Below, piece after piece: positions 7,366 through 15,745 of a stretch of 64,000 bases of DNA; within the stretch, counting starts at the first letter, position 1, and the number at the start of each line of letters is the position of its first letter. The DNA is from Herbaspirillum sp. Its GTDB lineage: Bacteria; Pseudomonadota; Gammaproteobacteria; Burkholderiales; Burkholderiaceae_D. Location of the stretch: NCBI RefSeq assembly GCF_017744395.1, contig NZ_JAGIBI010000001.1, forward strand, positions 1 to 64,000. Direction: 5' to 3'. The position numbers were made by a program, and so were the translations under genes. The notes under the pieces are model-generated. The model worked only from the letters and a program-made list of their open reading frames with translations, was not told the DNA's origin and searched no databases.

Positions 7366-8892
7366 ATGGATACCAGCCTACTTATTCCCGCCCCTGCCGA
7401 TACCCTGCCTTCGCCGGCCATGACGCCCGCTGCCGCCGATCCCGACGCCGGCGCCATCCGCATGCCGCTGTACCGCAAGCTGGCCGAACACTACCAGGGC
7501 GCGATACAGGACGGCACTCTGGTGGCGGGCGACCGCATGCCGTCGGTGCGCGACCTGATGCGCCAGCACCAGGTCAGCCTGTCGACCGCCCTGCAGACCC
7601 TGCGCCATATGGAAGAGGGCGGCTGGCTGGAGGCGCGGCCCCGTTCCGGCTACTTCGTGCGCCAGCCGCGCCGTTCGGCGATCCGTCCGGTGCAAGAGCC
7701 CAAGAGCCTGATGGCGATCGATCCGGCCCAATATGCCGGCATCCATGAAAAGGTTTCCAAGTACATCGCGCAGCGCCAGAAGGGCGCGCCCCGCATCGAT
7801 CTTTCCGGCATGACCTGCGCGCCCGAGCTGTATGCCGTCGATACCTTGAAGCAGGCCGCCATGCGCGCCTTGCGCGACCGTCCCGAGCTGCTCACCAGCG
7901 CCATGCCGCACAACGGCAACCAGGTGTTCCGGCAAGTGGTGGCGCGCCGCGCGCTCAACGCCGGCATGCGCATCGACGCCGACGAGGTGGTGGTCACCCA
8001 CGGCTGCATCGAAGCCCTCAACCTCGCGCTGCGCGCCGTCGCCGGCCCCGGCGACACCATCGCAGTGGAGTCGCCGACCTACTTCGGCCTGCTGCAGGCG
8101 CTGGAGAACCTGGGCATGCGCGCGCTGGAGATTCCCACCAGCCCGCATACGGGGATCTCGGTCGAGGCGCTGGAACTGGCGGTGCGCACCTACGGCAACA
8201 TCAAGGCCGTGGTGGTGGTGCCCAACCTGCAAAACCCGCTCGGCTGCATCATGCCCGAGGCCAACAAGGACAAGCTGGTGCGCCTGTGCGAAGAACTGCG
8301 CCTGCCGCTGATCGAGGACGATGCCTACACCGAGCTGGCCGACGGCAATGTCGCGCCTTCCACCCTCAAGAGCCGCGACCGCAGCGGCAATGTGATCTAT
8401 TGCGTCTCGCTCAACAAGGTGCTGGCACCGGGCATGCGTTTGGGCTGGATGAACGGCGGCCGCTGGCATGAGCGGGTGATGATGCTCAAGTTCACCCATA
8501 CCCGCGCCAACGAGGAGTGGACCCAGATCACCGCCGCCGATTTCATGGCCAGTCCGGGTTACGACCGCCACTTGCGGCGCTTGCGCGGACTGCTCAAGGA
8601 ACAGCGCGAGCGCATGGCCGAATCGATCGCCGCCTATTTCCCGGAAGGCACGCGCCTGACCGTGCCCAACGGCGGCGTCGGCATGTGGGTGGAACTGCCG
8701 CAGCAGGTGTGTTCGCAGCGCCTGTTCGAGCAGGCGCTGGCGGAGGGCGTCGGGGTGTCGCCCGGGGCGATTTTTTCCAATTCCAACCGCTACGGGCATT
8801 TCCTGCGGATTTGCTGTGGCCATCCCTTCACGCGCGAACTGGATCAGGCCCTGCGCCAGCTGGGGCGGATCGGGCATAGCCTGGCGGCTTGA
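7366..8892 (+). CDS. MocR-type (GntR/aminotransferase) transcriptional regulator
   Basis: 508 residues from ATG 7366; an in-frame TTG at 7342 is less likely. The first 20 residues are a variable tail. A GntR winged-helix domain follows (RMPLYRKLAEHYQGAIQDG ... DRMPSVRDLMRQHQVS), then a fold-type I aminotransferase domain with THGCIEALNLAL, NLQNPLG, EDDAY and the PLP lysine in SLNKVLAPGMRLGW. Family members bind PLP and an amino compound and act as regulators rather than transaminases. It probably controls itself and the divergent DUF2917-like gene through the repeats between them. The next gene, a TPR-methyltransferase, has its own leader and is not clearly co-regulated. Confidence 0.88.
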   Translation: MDTSLLIPAPADTLPSPAMTPAAADPDAGAIRMPLYRKLAEHYQGAIQDGTLVAGDRMPSVRDLMRQHQVSLSTALQTLRHMEEGGWLEARPRSGYFVRQPRRSAIRPVQEPKSLMAIDPAQYAGIHEKVSKYIAQRQKGAPRIDLSGMTCAPELYAVDTLKQAAMRALRDRPELLTSAMPHNGNQVFRQVVARRALNAGMRIDADEVVVTHGCIEALNLALRAVAGPGDTIAVESPTYFGLLQALENLGMRALEIPTSPHTGISVEALELAVRTYGNIKAVVVVPNLQNPLGCIMPEANKDKLVRLCEELRLPLIEDDAYTELADGNVAPSTLKSRDRSGNVIYCVSLNKVLAPGMRLGWMNGGRWHERVMMLKFTHTRANEEWTQITAADFMASPGYDRHLRRLRGLLKEQRERMAESIAAYFPEGTRLTVPNGGVGMWVELPQQVCSQRLFEQALAEGVGVSPGAIFSNSNRYGHFLRICCGHPFTRELDQALRQLGRIGHSLAA

Positions 8893-9028
8893 CCGGCCGC
8901 CGGGACATTTCTGCTTCATTGCCGCTTGCGCCGCCGGCCGGAAGGGCTTTACATGAGTAAAGGCAGTGTAAAGAAGCTGTACACTAGTGCAACTTGAACA
9001 ACATCACTGCCATCGATCGGAATTCCTG

Positions 9029-10378
9029 ATGCAATCTCATGAGTCGCTTTCTGGCGGCAGCCCGGCGCAATCGGCCGCGCTGCAGCAGGCCATCGATACC
9101 CACATGGCGGGACGCCTGGACGAAGCGGCCGCCATCTACGAGGCGGTGCTGGAGCAGGATCCGATCCAGCCGGTCGCGCTGCATTACTTCGGCATCTACC
9201 TGCACCAGGTCGGGCGGCACGAGGAAGCCGTCGAAAAGCTGATGCTGTCCTGCGCCCTGGAATCCGAGGATGCCGGCTGGCAAAACGACCTCGGCAATGT
9301 GCTGTTCGCGCTTGGCCGCTTCGACGAGGCCGAGCAGGCCTACGGCGATGCGCTGGCCGTCGCGCCCGGCGACCACATGGTCTGGAACAACCTGGGCGCG
9401 GCCTTGCTGCAGCAGGGCAAGGTGGAAGAAGCCACGCAATCTTTCCTGCGCGCGGTCGGGATCGCTCCCGACTTCGCCCCGGCCTTGCAGCACCTGGGCG
9501 GCATCTATGAAGCCGCCGGCGACAAGATGCAGGCATCCCATTACCAATGCCGCGCTTACGTGCTGCCGCCGCTGGAGGGCAAGTCCAAGCAGATGCTGGG
9601 GATCTCCTTCTATTTTCTCGGCCGCCAGCAGGAAGCCGCGCAGGCTTACCGCGAGTGGCTGGCCGAAGAGCCGGACAACCCGATCGCGGCCCACATGCTG
9701 GCCGCATGCTCGCAACTGGATGTGCCCGCGCGCGCGTCGGACCGTTACGTCGAGTCGCATTTCGACCACTATGCCGAGACCTTCGAATCCAACCTGCTGG
9801 AAAGCCTGGGCTATCGCGGCCCCAGCCTGATCGCCGAGGGCCTGGCCCTGGTGGCGCAGCCGGCGCGCCAGTTCGAGGCGCTCGACATCGGTTGCGGCAC
9901 CGGCCTGTGCGGCCCTTACCTGGCGCCGTTCGCGCATACGATCACCGGCGTCGACCTGGCCGGCAAGATGCTGGAGAAGGCGAAGTCGGACCGGCAATAC
10001 TCCCGCCTGGAAAAGGCCGAGATCGGCGACTACTTGAGCCGCCATCCCTTGTGCTGCGACCTGATGACGGCGGCCGACACCATGATCTACTTCGGCGACC
10101 TCAGCGCCGTGTTCGGCCAGGTCGCCGGCGCGCTGCGCCCGGGCGGCTATTACATCTTCACGGTGGAGGCGCTCACGCCGCAGGACGCGGCGCCGTCAGG
10201 CTTTTGCCTGCACGCCAGCGGACGCTACCGGCACAGCCGCGACTATGTGCGGCGGCACCTGCAAGAGAACGGGATGGAAGTGGTGCACGACAGCGACCAG
10301 ATCCTGCGCGAGGAAATCCGGCAATCGGTGGCGGGGATGTTGTTCGTTGCGAAGCGTACCGCGCAGGCGGCCGGCTGA
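9029..10378 (+). CDS. TPR-repeat SAM-dependent methyltransferase
   Basis: 449 residues from ATG 9029 (a GTG lies 42 bases upstream). Residues ~12-205 contain five or six tetratricopeptide repeats, for example AGRLDEAAAIYEAVLEQDP and LGRFDEAEQAYGDALAVAP. The C-terminal half is a class I methyltransferase with motif I LDIGCGTGLCGPYL at about residue 285 and GVDLAGKML as motif II. There is no signal peptide or membrane helix. The TPR part probably docks a protein substrate or partner. Similar TPR-methyltransferases are annotated without known substrates. The adjacent kinase gene is convergent, so there is no operon partner to hint at the target. Confidence 0.85.
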   Translation: MQSHESLSGGSPAQSAALQQAIDTHMAGRLDEAAAIYEAVLEQDPIQPVALHYFGIYLHQVGRHEEAVEKLMLSCALESEDAGWQNDLGNVLFALGRFDEAEQAYGDALAVAPGDHMVWNNLGAALLQQGKVEEATQSFLRAVGIAPDFAPALQHLGGIYEAAGDKMQASHYQCRAYVLPPLEGKSKQMLGISFYFLGRQQEAAQAYREWLAEEPDNPIAAHMLAACSQLDVPARASDRYVESHFDHYAETFESNLLESLGYRGPSLIAEGLALVAQPARQFEALDIGCGTGLCGPYLAPFAHTITGVDLAGKMLEKAKSDRQYSRLEKAEIGDYLSRHPLCCDLMTAADTMIYFGDLSAVFGQVAGALRPGGYYIFTVEALTPQDAAPSGFCLHASGRYRHSRDYVRRHLQENGMEVVHDSDQILREEIRQSVAGMLFVAKRTAQAAG

Positions 10379-10408
10379 AGCGGCCGCCTGCAGGTGATGC
10401 GGTAGATA

Positions 10409-11329
10409 TCAAGCGGCCGTCAGGGCCGCTTCGACTTTCCGGCGGAAGGGTATCGGCTCGACCGCGCCGTAGCCGGTGGTCGACAGCGCCGCCGCCACAT
10501 TGGCGTAACGCGCCGCGCTGAAGGGATCGCGCCCGGCCACCAGTTCCGCCACGAAGGCGCCGCCGAAGCAGTCGCCGGCGCCGGTGGCGTCCAGCGCCTG
10601 CACCGGGTAGGGCGCCACCATGCGGCGTTCGTCGGGAGTGGCGACATAGCAGCCTTCGCTGCCCAGCTTGAAGGCTACCAGCTTGACGCCGTACGCCAGC
10701 AACTGGTCGACGATGGCGTCGCGGTCTTCCAGGCCGGTCAGCATGGAGACGTCTTCCCAGCTCGGCAGGCAGATGTCGCACAGCTTGAACGCTTCGACCA
10801 TCTTTTCGCGGGCGTGCTCCAGCGGCCACAGGCGCAGCCGCAGGTTGGTGTCCAGCGAAGTCAGTACGCCGTGCCGGCGCGCATGCGCCATCGCCGCCAG
10901 GCCGCTGTCGCATGCGCTTTCGCTGATGGCCAGGCTGATGCCCGACAGGTGCAGCACGCGGGCGCCGGCGATGGCGTCCAGCGGCAATTGCTGCGGCGTG
11001 TAGCGGCTGGCGGCGGAACCGGCGCGCCGGTAGTGGAAGTGGTGGCCGGCCTCGTCATGGGTGACGAAGTAGATGCCGGTCGAGCCGTCGGCGACGACGC
11101 TGACATGCTCGGTAGCCACTTGTTCGGCCCGCCACAGTTCCAGCAGGTTCTGGCCGAAATGGTCGTCGCCGACCGCGCTGATGTAGGCGGTGTCGGCGCC
11201 CTGGCGGGCGGCGGCGATGGCGAAGTTGGAGGTGTCGCCGCCAAAGCCTTCCAGGTAATTGCGCGGTTGGGAAATGCTCTGGTTGAATTCCACCATGGCT
11301 TCGCCGTAGGCGAGGATCTTGTTGCTCAT
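10409..11329 (-). CDS. kdgK: PfkB-family sugar kinase, probable 2-keto-3-deoxygluconate kinase
   Basis: 306 residues from the ATG at 11329 (SNKILAYGEAMVEFNQ). The ribokinase/PfkB fold is shown by GGDTSNFAIAAARQG near residue 30 and the ATP/anion-hole signature DATGAGDCFGGAF near residue 252. The GEAMVEF start and GGDTSN motif are typical of KDG kinases, which phosphorylate 2-keto-3-deoxygluconate to KDPG. It is the second gene of a two-gene unit, 26 bases after a PLP dehydratase. A KDG kinase makes little sense in a pure D-amino acid cluster, but fits if the dehydratase makes KDG from D-glucosaminate. Confidence 0.82.
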   Translation of the reverse strand: MSNKILAYGEAMVEFNQSISQPRNYLEGFGGDTSNFAIAAARQGADTAYISAVGDDHFGQNLLELWRAEQVATEHVSVVADGSTGIYFVTHDEAGHHFHYRRAGSAASRYTPQQLPLDAIAGARVLHLSGISLAISESACDSGLAAMAHARRHGVLTSLDTNLRLRLWPLEHAREKMVEAFKLCDICLPSWEDVSMLTGLEDRDAIVDQLLAYGVKLVAFKLGSEGCYVATPDERRMVAPYPVQALDATGAGDCFGGAFVAELVAGRDPFSAARYANVAAALSTTGYGAVEPIPFRRKVEAALTAA

Positions 11330-11355
11330 GTTCTTGGCTCGGCTGGTACGGATGC

Positions 11356-12648
11356 TCAGAAGAAGGTCTGGACGATGTCGATCACGTCGAACTTGCCGTC
11401 CACCACCGCCAGGTGGCGCCACTTGTCGAAAGTCAGGCAAGGGTGCGAGATGTCGAAGGCGATCATGTCGCCGACCTTGATGTCGTCGCCGGCGGTAATC
11501 TTCAGGTAGGCGTGCTGATCCATCATGCCGGTCACTTCCCAGTGCGCCGGCGAAGCCGACGGCTGGCTGTCGGCGCCCGGGCGGAAGCGCGCCACCGGCA
11601 GCGGCAGGCCGGCGTCGAAGGCAGCGTCGCGCTTGCCCAGCGCGATGATGGCCTTGTCGGTTTCCGGGATCGATTGCACGTAGGCCCACAGTTGCAGCGC
11701 CGGCTGCAACTGGCTGCGCATGCTGTGCGCGACCGGGTTGCGCACCTGGATCTGCGCCTGCGCGGCGCGGTAGATGCCGACGTCGTGCGTCAGGTAGCAG
11801 CCGGGGCGCAGCACCACGTCCAGCGGCACGCCGATGTCGGCCTGGGCGAACTCTTCGGCCACCACGTCGTACCAGGCCGAACCGGCGCCGGTCAGCACCG
11901 CCGGGCCGCGCGCCACGCGGCGCGCCAGCAGGCCTTGTTGCGCCAGCTGTTTGGCGCAGGCCACCGCGCGTTGCAGGAAGCGGCGGATGTCCACCTCTTC
12001 CTTGAGCACGCCTTCATACACTTCCACGCCGGCCAGCGCGATGCTGTCCCAGCGCTTGACGGCTTCCAGCACCGAGGCTTGTTGCGCATCGTCGCGCACG
12101 CCGGTGCGCCCGCCCGTGGGCCCCAGTTCCAGCAGCACGTTCAGGGTTTGCTTGCGATCGGCGAAGAAGCGGCCGAGCTGGTCGACCAGGTCAGCCGAGT
12201 CCACCAGGCAAAAGAATTCGAAAGAGGGATCGGCCAGCAATTCGGAAATGATCGCCATGTTGCGCTTGCCCACCAGCTGGTTGGCCATGATCACGCGGCG
12301 CACGCCGTGGCGGTAGGCCGCCAGGGTCTGGTGCGCGGTGGCCAGGGTGATGCCCCAGGCGCCGGTATCGAGCTGGCGCTTGAACAGCTTGGGCGCCATG
12401 GTGGTCTTGCCGTGCGGCGCCAGCTTCACCTTGTACTGGCCGACGAAATCCTGCATCCATTTGAGATTGTGGGCGATCTTTTCCTCGTACAGGACGGCGG
12501 CCGGCAGGCTGATGTCCTCGTTGAGCAGGTTCCACTTGACCGCGCCGGCCTGTTGCGGCGCCAGCGGTTGTTCCAGCACGCCCAGGCCCTTGTTCACAGG
12601 GTCGATGATGCCGGTCTGATAAGCAATTTGGTAGTTTGTATCATTCAT
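11356..12648 (-). CDS. PLP-dependent dehydratase/deaminase of the D-threonine aldolase/D-serine dehydratase family; candidate D-glucosaminate dehydratase
   Basis: 430 residues with an AGGA ribosome binding site. Fold-type III PLP barrel: the Schiff-base lysine is Lys81 in KLAPHGKTTMAP, and a metal-binding His402-x-Cys404 pair (SHPC) near the end matches the zinc site of eukaryotic-type D-serine dehydratase. The enzyme would eliminate water and ammonia from a D-configured 2-amino-3-hydroxy acid, giving an enamine/imine and then a 2-oxo acid. Substrates known for this family include D-serine, D-threonine and D-glucosaminate. The neighbours (KDG kinase, GntP permease, RidA, D-aminoacylase, RpiR with SIS domain) favour D-glucosaminate to KDG. 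The common automatic name 'amino acid deaminase' is less informative. Confidence 0.8.
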   Translation of the reverse strand: MNDTNYQIAYQTGIIDPVNKGLGVLEQPLAPQQAGAVKWNLLNEDISLPAAVLYEEKIAHNLKWMQDFVGQYKVKLAPHGKTTMAPKLFKRQLDTGAWGITLATAHQTLAAYRHGVRRVIMANQLVGKRNMAIISELLADPSFEFFCLVDSADLVDQLGRFFADRKQTLNVLLELGPTGGRTGVRDDAQQASVLEAVKRWDSIALAGVEVYEGVLKEEVDIRRFLQRAVACAKQLAQQGLLARRVARGPAVLTGAGSAWYDVVAEEFAQADIGVPLDVVLRPGCYLTHDVGIYRAAQAQIQVRNPVAHSMRSQLQPALQLWAYVQSIPETDKAIIALGKRDAAFDAGLPLPVARFRPGADSQPSASPAHWEVTGMMDQHAYLKITAGDDIKVGDMIAFDISHPCLTFDKWRHLAVVDGKFDVIDIVQTFF

Positions 12649-12673
12649 CGCAATTGTTCCTGTAAAAATTGGA

Positions 12674-12723
12674 TTGACGTAATAATACCCTTGAATTTAC
12701 TATGTTTCGAACGTGTTAGTAAA
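12674..12723 (+). promoter_or_regulatory. Promoter and palindromic operator between divergent amino-sugar genes
   Basis: TTGACG (12674-12679) and TACTAT (12698-12703) are spaced by 18 bases and point toward rpiR. A perfect 7-bp inverted repeat, TTTACTA (12696-12702) and TAGTAAA (12717-12723) with a 14-base centre containing TTCGAA, overlaps the -10 box. Its size and position fit an RpiR-dimer operator that would repress both directions. Confidence 0.6.
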
Positions 12724-12754
12724 TAACATAAATAATTTAGGGAAAACTGCCCCC

Positions 12755-13639
12755 ATGGCGCACACTTTCGATATCGTCTCCCGCATCAGCGAGCGCAGCA
12801 GCACCTTGCGCCTGGCCGAGCAAAAGGTGGCCGAAGCCATCCTGGGCGACTTGTCGTCGGCGGCCAGCGCCAGTATCGGCGAACTGGCGGCCAAGGCCGG
12901 CGTGTCTGTCGCCAGTGTGACGCGTTTTGCCAAGGCCATGGGCTGCCGCGACGTGCGCGAATTCAAGTTCCTGCTGGCGCAGGCGGTGGCGGTGGGGCAG
13001 CGCTTTTTCGACGGCGCCCGCGACGCGCCCGCCGCGCAGCCGCCGGAGCTGGCCGATGTGGTCTACAACGATATCCACGCGGTGTTGAAGCTCAACCGCG
13101 CCATGCTCAACCCGGACATGCTGGTGGCCGCCGCCGGCCTGTTGCGCGATGCCCGCATGATCTACTGCTTCGGCATGGGCGGCGGCTCCACCATGATGTC
13201 CGACGAGGCGCGCTACCGCCTGGTGCGCCTGGGGCGCCCGGTGGCGACCTATCACGACGCCATCCTGCAGAAGATGGTAGCGGCCACGCTGGACAAGAAC
13301 GACGTGCTGCTGGTGTTCTCGACCACCGGCAACGTGCCGGAGTTGCTGGCCAATTGCGAGGTGGCGCGCGAATATGGCGTCAAGGTGATCGCCATCACCG
13401 CGCTCGGTTCGCCGCTGGCAAAACTGGCCGATGTGTTGCTGCCGATCAAGACGCTGGAAACCGACCTGATTTTCAAGCCGTCCTCATCACGCTATGCCAT
13501 GATGGTGACGCTCGATATGCTGGTGCTGGAGTTGGCCCTGCTGCAGAAAGAGAGCAGCCAGGAACGCCTGCGCCGGTTGAAGTACGTTCTCGACACGCAT
13601 CGCGGCGGGGGCGATCGCCACCAGCCGCTGGGAGACTGA
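12755..13639 (+). CDS. MurR/RpiR-family transcriptional regulator
   Basis: 294 residues from ATG 12755; an in-frame GTG at 12713 falls inside the operator palindrome and is rejected. The N-terminal HTH_6 domain has LRLAEQKVAEAILGDL and SIGELAAKAGVSVASVTRFAKAMGC (residues ~15-65). The C-terminal SIS domain has the phosphosugar-binding pattern YCFGMGGGSTMMSDEARYRL and STTGNVPE. Such regulators sense sugar phosphates, here possibly KDPG or KDG. The gene is followed after one base by the D-aminoacylase gene, and probably autoregulates the divergent pair of operons. Confidence 0.88.
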   Translation: MAHTFDIVSRISERSSTLRLAEQKVAEAILGDLSSAASASIGELAAKAGVSVASVTRFAKAMGCRDVREFKFLLAQAVAVGQRFFDGARDAPAAQPPELADVVYNDIHAVLKLNRAMLNPDMLVAAAGLLRDARMIYCFGMGGGSTMMSDEARYRLVRLGRPVATYHDAILQKMVAATLDKNDVLLVFSTTGNVPELLANCEVAREYGVKVIAITALGSPLAKLADVLLPIKTLETDLIFKPSSSRYAMMVTLDMLVLELALLQKESSQERLRRLKYVLDTHRGGGDRHQPLGD

Positions 13640-13640
13640 C

Positions 13641-15128
13641 ATGACCTTCGCCAATTCCGCAGCCGCCGCCGGCCGTTGCGACACGCTGATCCGCAATGCA
13701 CTCATCATCGACGGTTCCGGCGCCGAGCCTGTCGCCGCCGACGTGGCCGTGGCCGACGGCCGCATCGCCGCCATCGGCCAGCTCTCCGGCTGGCAGGCCG
13801 AGGAAGTGATCGACGCCACCGGCCGCGTGCTGTCGCCGGGCTTCATCGATGTCCACACGCATGACGACACCAACGTCATCCGCACACCCGAAATGTTCCC
13901 CAAGCTGTCGCAGGGCGTGACCACCGTGGTGGTCGGCAACTGCGGCATCAGCGCCGCGCCGGTGACGCTGAAGGGCGATCCTCCCGATCCGATGAACCTG
14001 CTGGGCAAGTCGGAAGCCTTCCATTACCCGACCTTCGCCAGCTACGTCGAAGCGATCGGCGCGGCGCGGCCTTCGATCAACGTGGCCGCGCTGGTAGGGC
14101 ACACCGCCTTGCGCAGCAACCACATGGACCGCCTCGACCGCGCCGCCAGCGAGCAGGAGATCGCCGGCATGCGCGCGCAATTGCGCGAGGCGCTGGAGCA
14201 TGGCGCGCTGGGCCTGTCCACCGGCCTGGCCTACGGCAACGCGATCAATGCGCCCACGACCGAAGTGCTGGCGCTGGCCGAGCCGCTGGCCGAGTTCGGC
14301 GCCATGTACGCGACCCACCTGCGCAGCGAATTCGCCGACATCCTCGAGGCGATGGATGAGGCATTCCGCATCGGCAAGCATTCGCGCGTGCCAGTGGTGA
14401 TCTCGCACCTGAAATGCGCCGGGGTCGAGAACTGGGGCCGCAGCGGCGAAGTGCTGCAGGCGCTGGAACTGGCGGGCAAGCACCAGCATGTCGGCTGCGA
14501 CTGCTATCCCTATACCGCCAGCTCGTCCACCCTGGACTTGAAGCAGGTCACCGACGCCTACGATATCCAGGTCACCTGGTCCGATCCGCATCCGGAGCAG
14601 GGCGGCAAGATGTTGAAGCAGATCGCCGCCGAATGGCAGGTCGACCTGCATACCGCCGCCGGCCGCCTGATGCCGGCCGGCGCCGTCTACCACTGCATGT
14701 CGGATGACGACGTCAACCGCATCCTGTCGCACCCGGCCACCGTGGTCGGTTCCGACGGCCTGCCCAACGATCCGCTGCCGCACCCGCGCCTGTGGGGCGC
14801 CTTCCCGCGCGTGCTGGGCTATTACAGCCGCGAGCAGAAGCTGTTCTCGCTGGCGGCGGCGGTGCGCAAGATGACCGGCCTGTCGGCCGAGCGTTTCGGC
14901 CTGCACGAGCGCGGCCTGGTGCGCGAGGGCTATTGGGCCGACCTGGTGCTGTTCGACGCCGACACCGTGCGCGACGCCGCCAGCTTCACCGACCCGATGC
15001 AGCCGGCGCACGGCATCGATGCCGTGTGGGTCAACGGCCGACTGGCGTATCGCGGCAGCGACAAGAAAGCCACCGGCCATCGCGCCGGACGCTTCCTGGC
15101 CCGCCAGCCAAGCGCGGCCGCGGCCTGA
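13641..15128 (+). CDS. N-acyl-D-amino-acid deacylase family; candidate N-acetyl-glucosaminate deacetylase
   Basis: 495 residues, starting one base after the regulator's stop with GGAG upstream. Amidohydrolase fold: His72-x-His74 (VHTHDD), Cys101 in VVGNCGIS, His226 (YATHLRSEF), His256 (ISHLKCAG) and a late Asp in VGSDGLPN match the metal and catalytic residues of D-aminoacylases. Length is typical. The family cleaves N-acetyl from D-amino acids. 2-Acetamido-2-deoxygluconate is formally an N-acetyl-D-amino acid, which fits the sugar-type neighbours. The product (glucosaminate) would go to the divergently encoded PLP dehydratase. True D-amino acid substrates cannot be excluded. Confidence 0.85.
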   Translation: MTFANSAAAAGRCDTLIRNALIIDGSGAEPVAADVAVADGRIAAIGQLSGWQAEEVIDATGRVLSPGFIDVHTHDDTNVIRTPEMFPKLSQGVTTVVVGNCGISAAPVTLKGDPPDPMNLLGKSEAFHYPTFASYVEAIGAARPSINVAALVGHTALRSNHMDRLDRAASEQEIAGMRAQLREALEHGALGLSTGLAYGNAINAPTTEVLALAEPLAEFGAMYATHLRSEFADILEAMDEAFRIGKHSRVPVVISHLKCAGVENWGRSGEVLQALELAGKHQHVGCDCYPYTASSSTLDLKQVTDAYDIQVTWSDPHPEQGGKMLKQIAAEWQVDLHTAAGRLMPAGAVYHCMSDDDVNRILSHPATVVGSDGLPNDPLPHPRLWGAFPRVLGYYSREQKLFSLAAAVRKMTGLSAERFGLHERGLVREGYWADLVLFDADTVRDAASFTDPMQPAHGIDAVWVNGRLAYRGSDKKATGHRAGRFLARQPSAAAA

Positions 15129-15227
15129 ATCCGGAAGAGATAAAGCAAGAACATCAAGAACACCAAGACCAACCAGGAACGGAATGCCCTGCCAGGCGCA
15201 TTCATTTTTTAGAGTAAAGGAGCAGTA

Positions 15228-15611
15228 ATGAGCATTCAACGATATGGCGTGGAAGGCGGCAGCGGTACCGGCGGCCAGCATTTGCCGTTCGCCCGCGCAG
15301 TGGCGGCCGACGGCTGGCTGTACGTGTCGGGCCAGGTGGCGATGGTCAATGGCGAGGTGATCGACGGCGGTATCGTCGCGCAGTCGCACCAGGCCATCCA
15401 GAACGTGCTGGCGATCCTGAAGGAAGCCGGCTACGGCCCGGAACACGTGGTGCGCTGCGGCGTCTGGCTGGACGATCCGCGCGACTTCCAGTCCTTCAAC
15501 AAGGTGTTCAAGGAATACTTCGGCGCCAATCCGCCGGCGCGCGCCTGTGTGGTGTCGAGCATGGTGGTGGATTGCAAGGTCGAAGTCGATTGCGTGGCGT
15601 TCAAGCGCTGA
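15228..15611 (+). CDS. RidA-family imine/enamine deaminase
   Basis: 127 residues. It has the YjgF/RidA fold pattern, with the key Arg105 in NPPARACVV at the same number as in canonical RidA. The protein hydrolyses reactive 2-aminoacrylate-type intermediates released by PLP dehydratases, here most likely the enamine from the 11356-12648 product. It is third in the regulator-deacylase-ridA-permease unit, preceded by a good AAAGGAG ribosome binding site. This dedicated copy probably speeds release of the oxo acid rather than serving general housekeeping. Confidence 0.9.
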   Translation: MSIQRYGVEGGSGTGGQHLPFARAVAADGWLYVSGQVAMVNGEVIDGGIVAQSHQAIQNVLAILKEAGYGPEHVVRCGVWLDDPRDFQSFNKVFKEYFGANPPARACVVSSMVVDCKVEVDCVAFKR

Positions 15612-15745
15612 TCGGCAGCGGACCGATGGCGAAGCGGACTCGGGACGCTTCGCATCAGATGCAGATGAGTTGGAGATGTAAATAAAGAGCCGGCAGGGGA
15701 GCAATACGCCGGCAGGTGTTTTTACCTTCAGAAGAGGAGAGCCAC

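Noticed and set aside
12713-12754. Upstream GTG start for the RpiR regulator
   Set aside because: It lies inside the operator palindrome and lacks a ribosome binding site; ATG 12755 begins the conserved domain.
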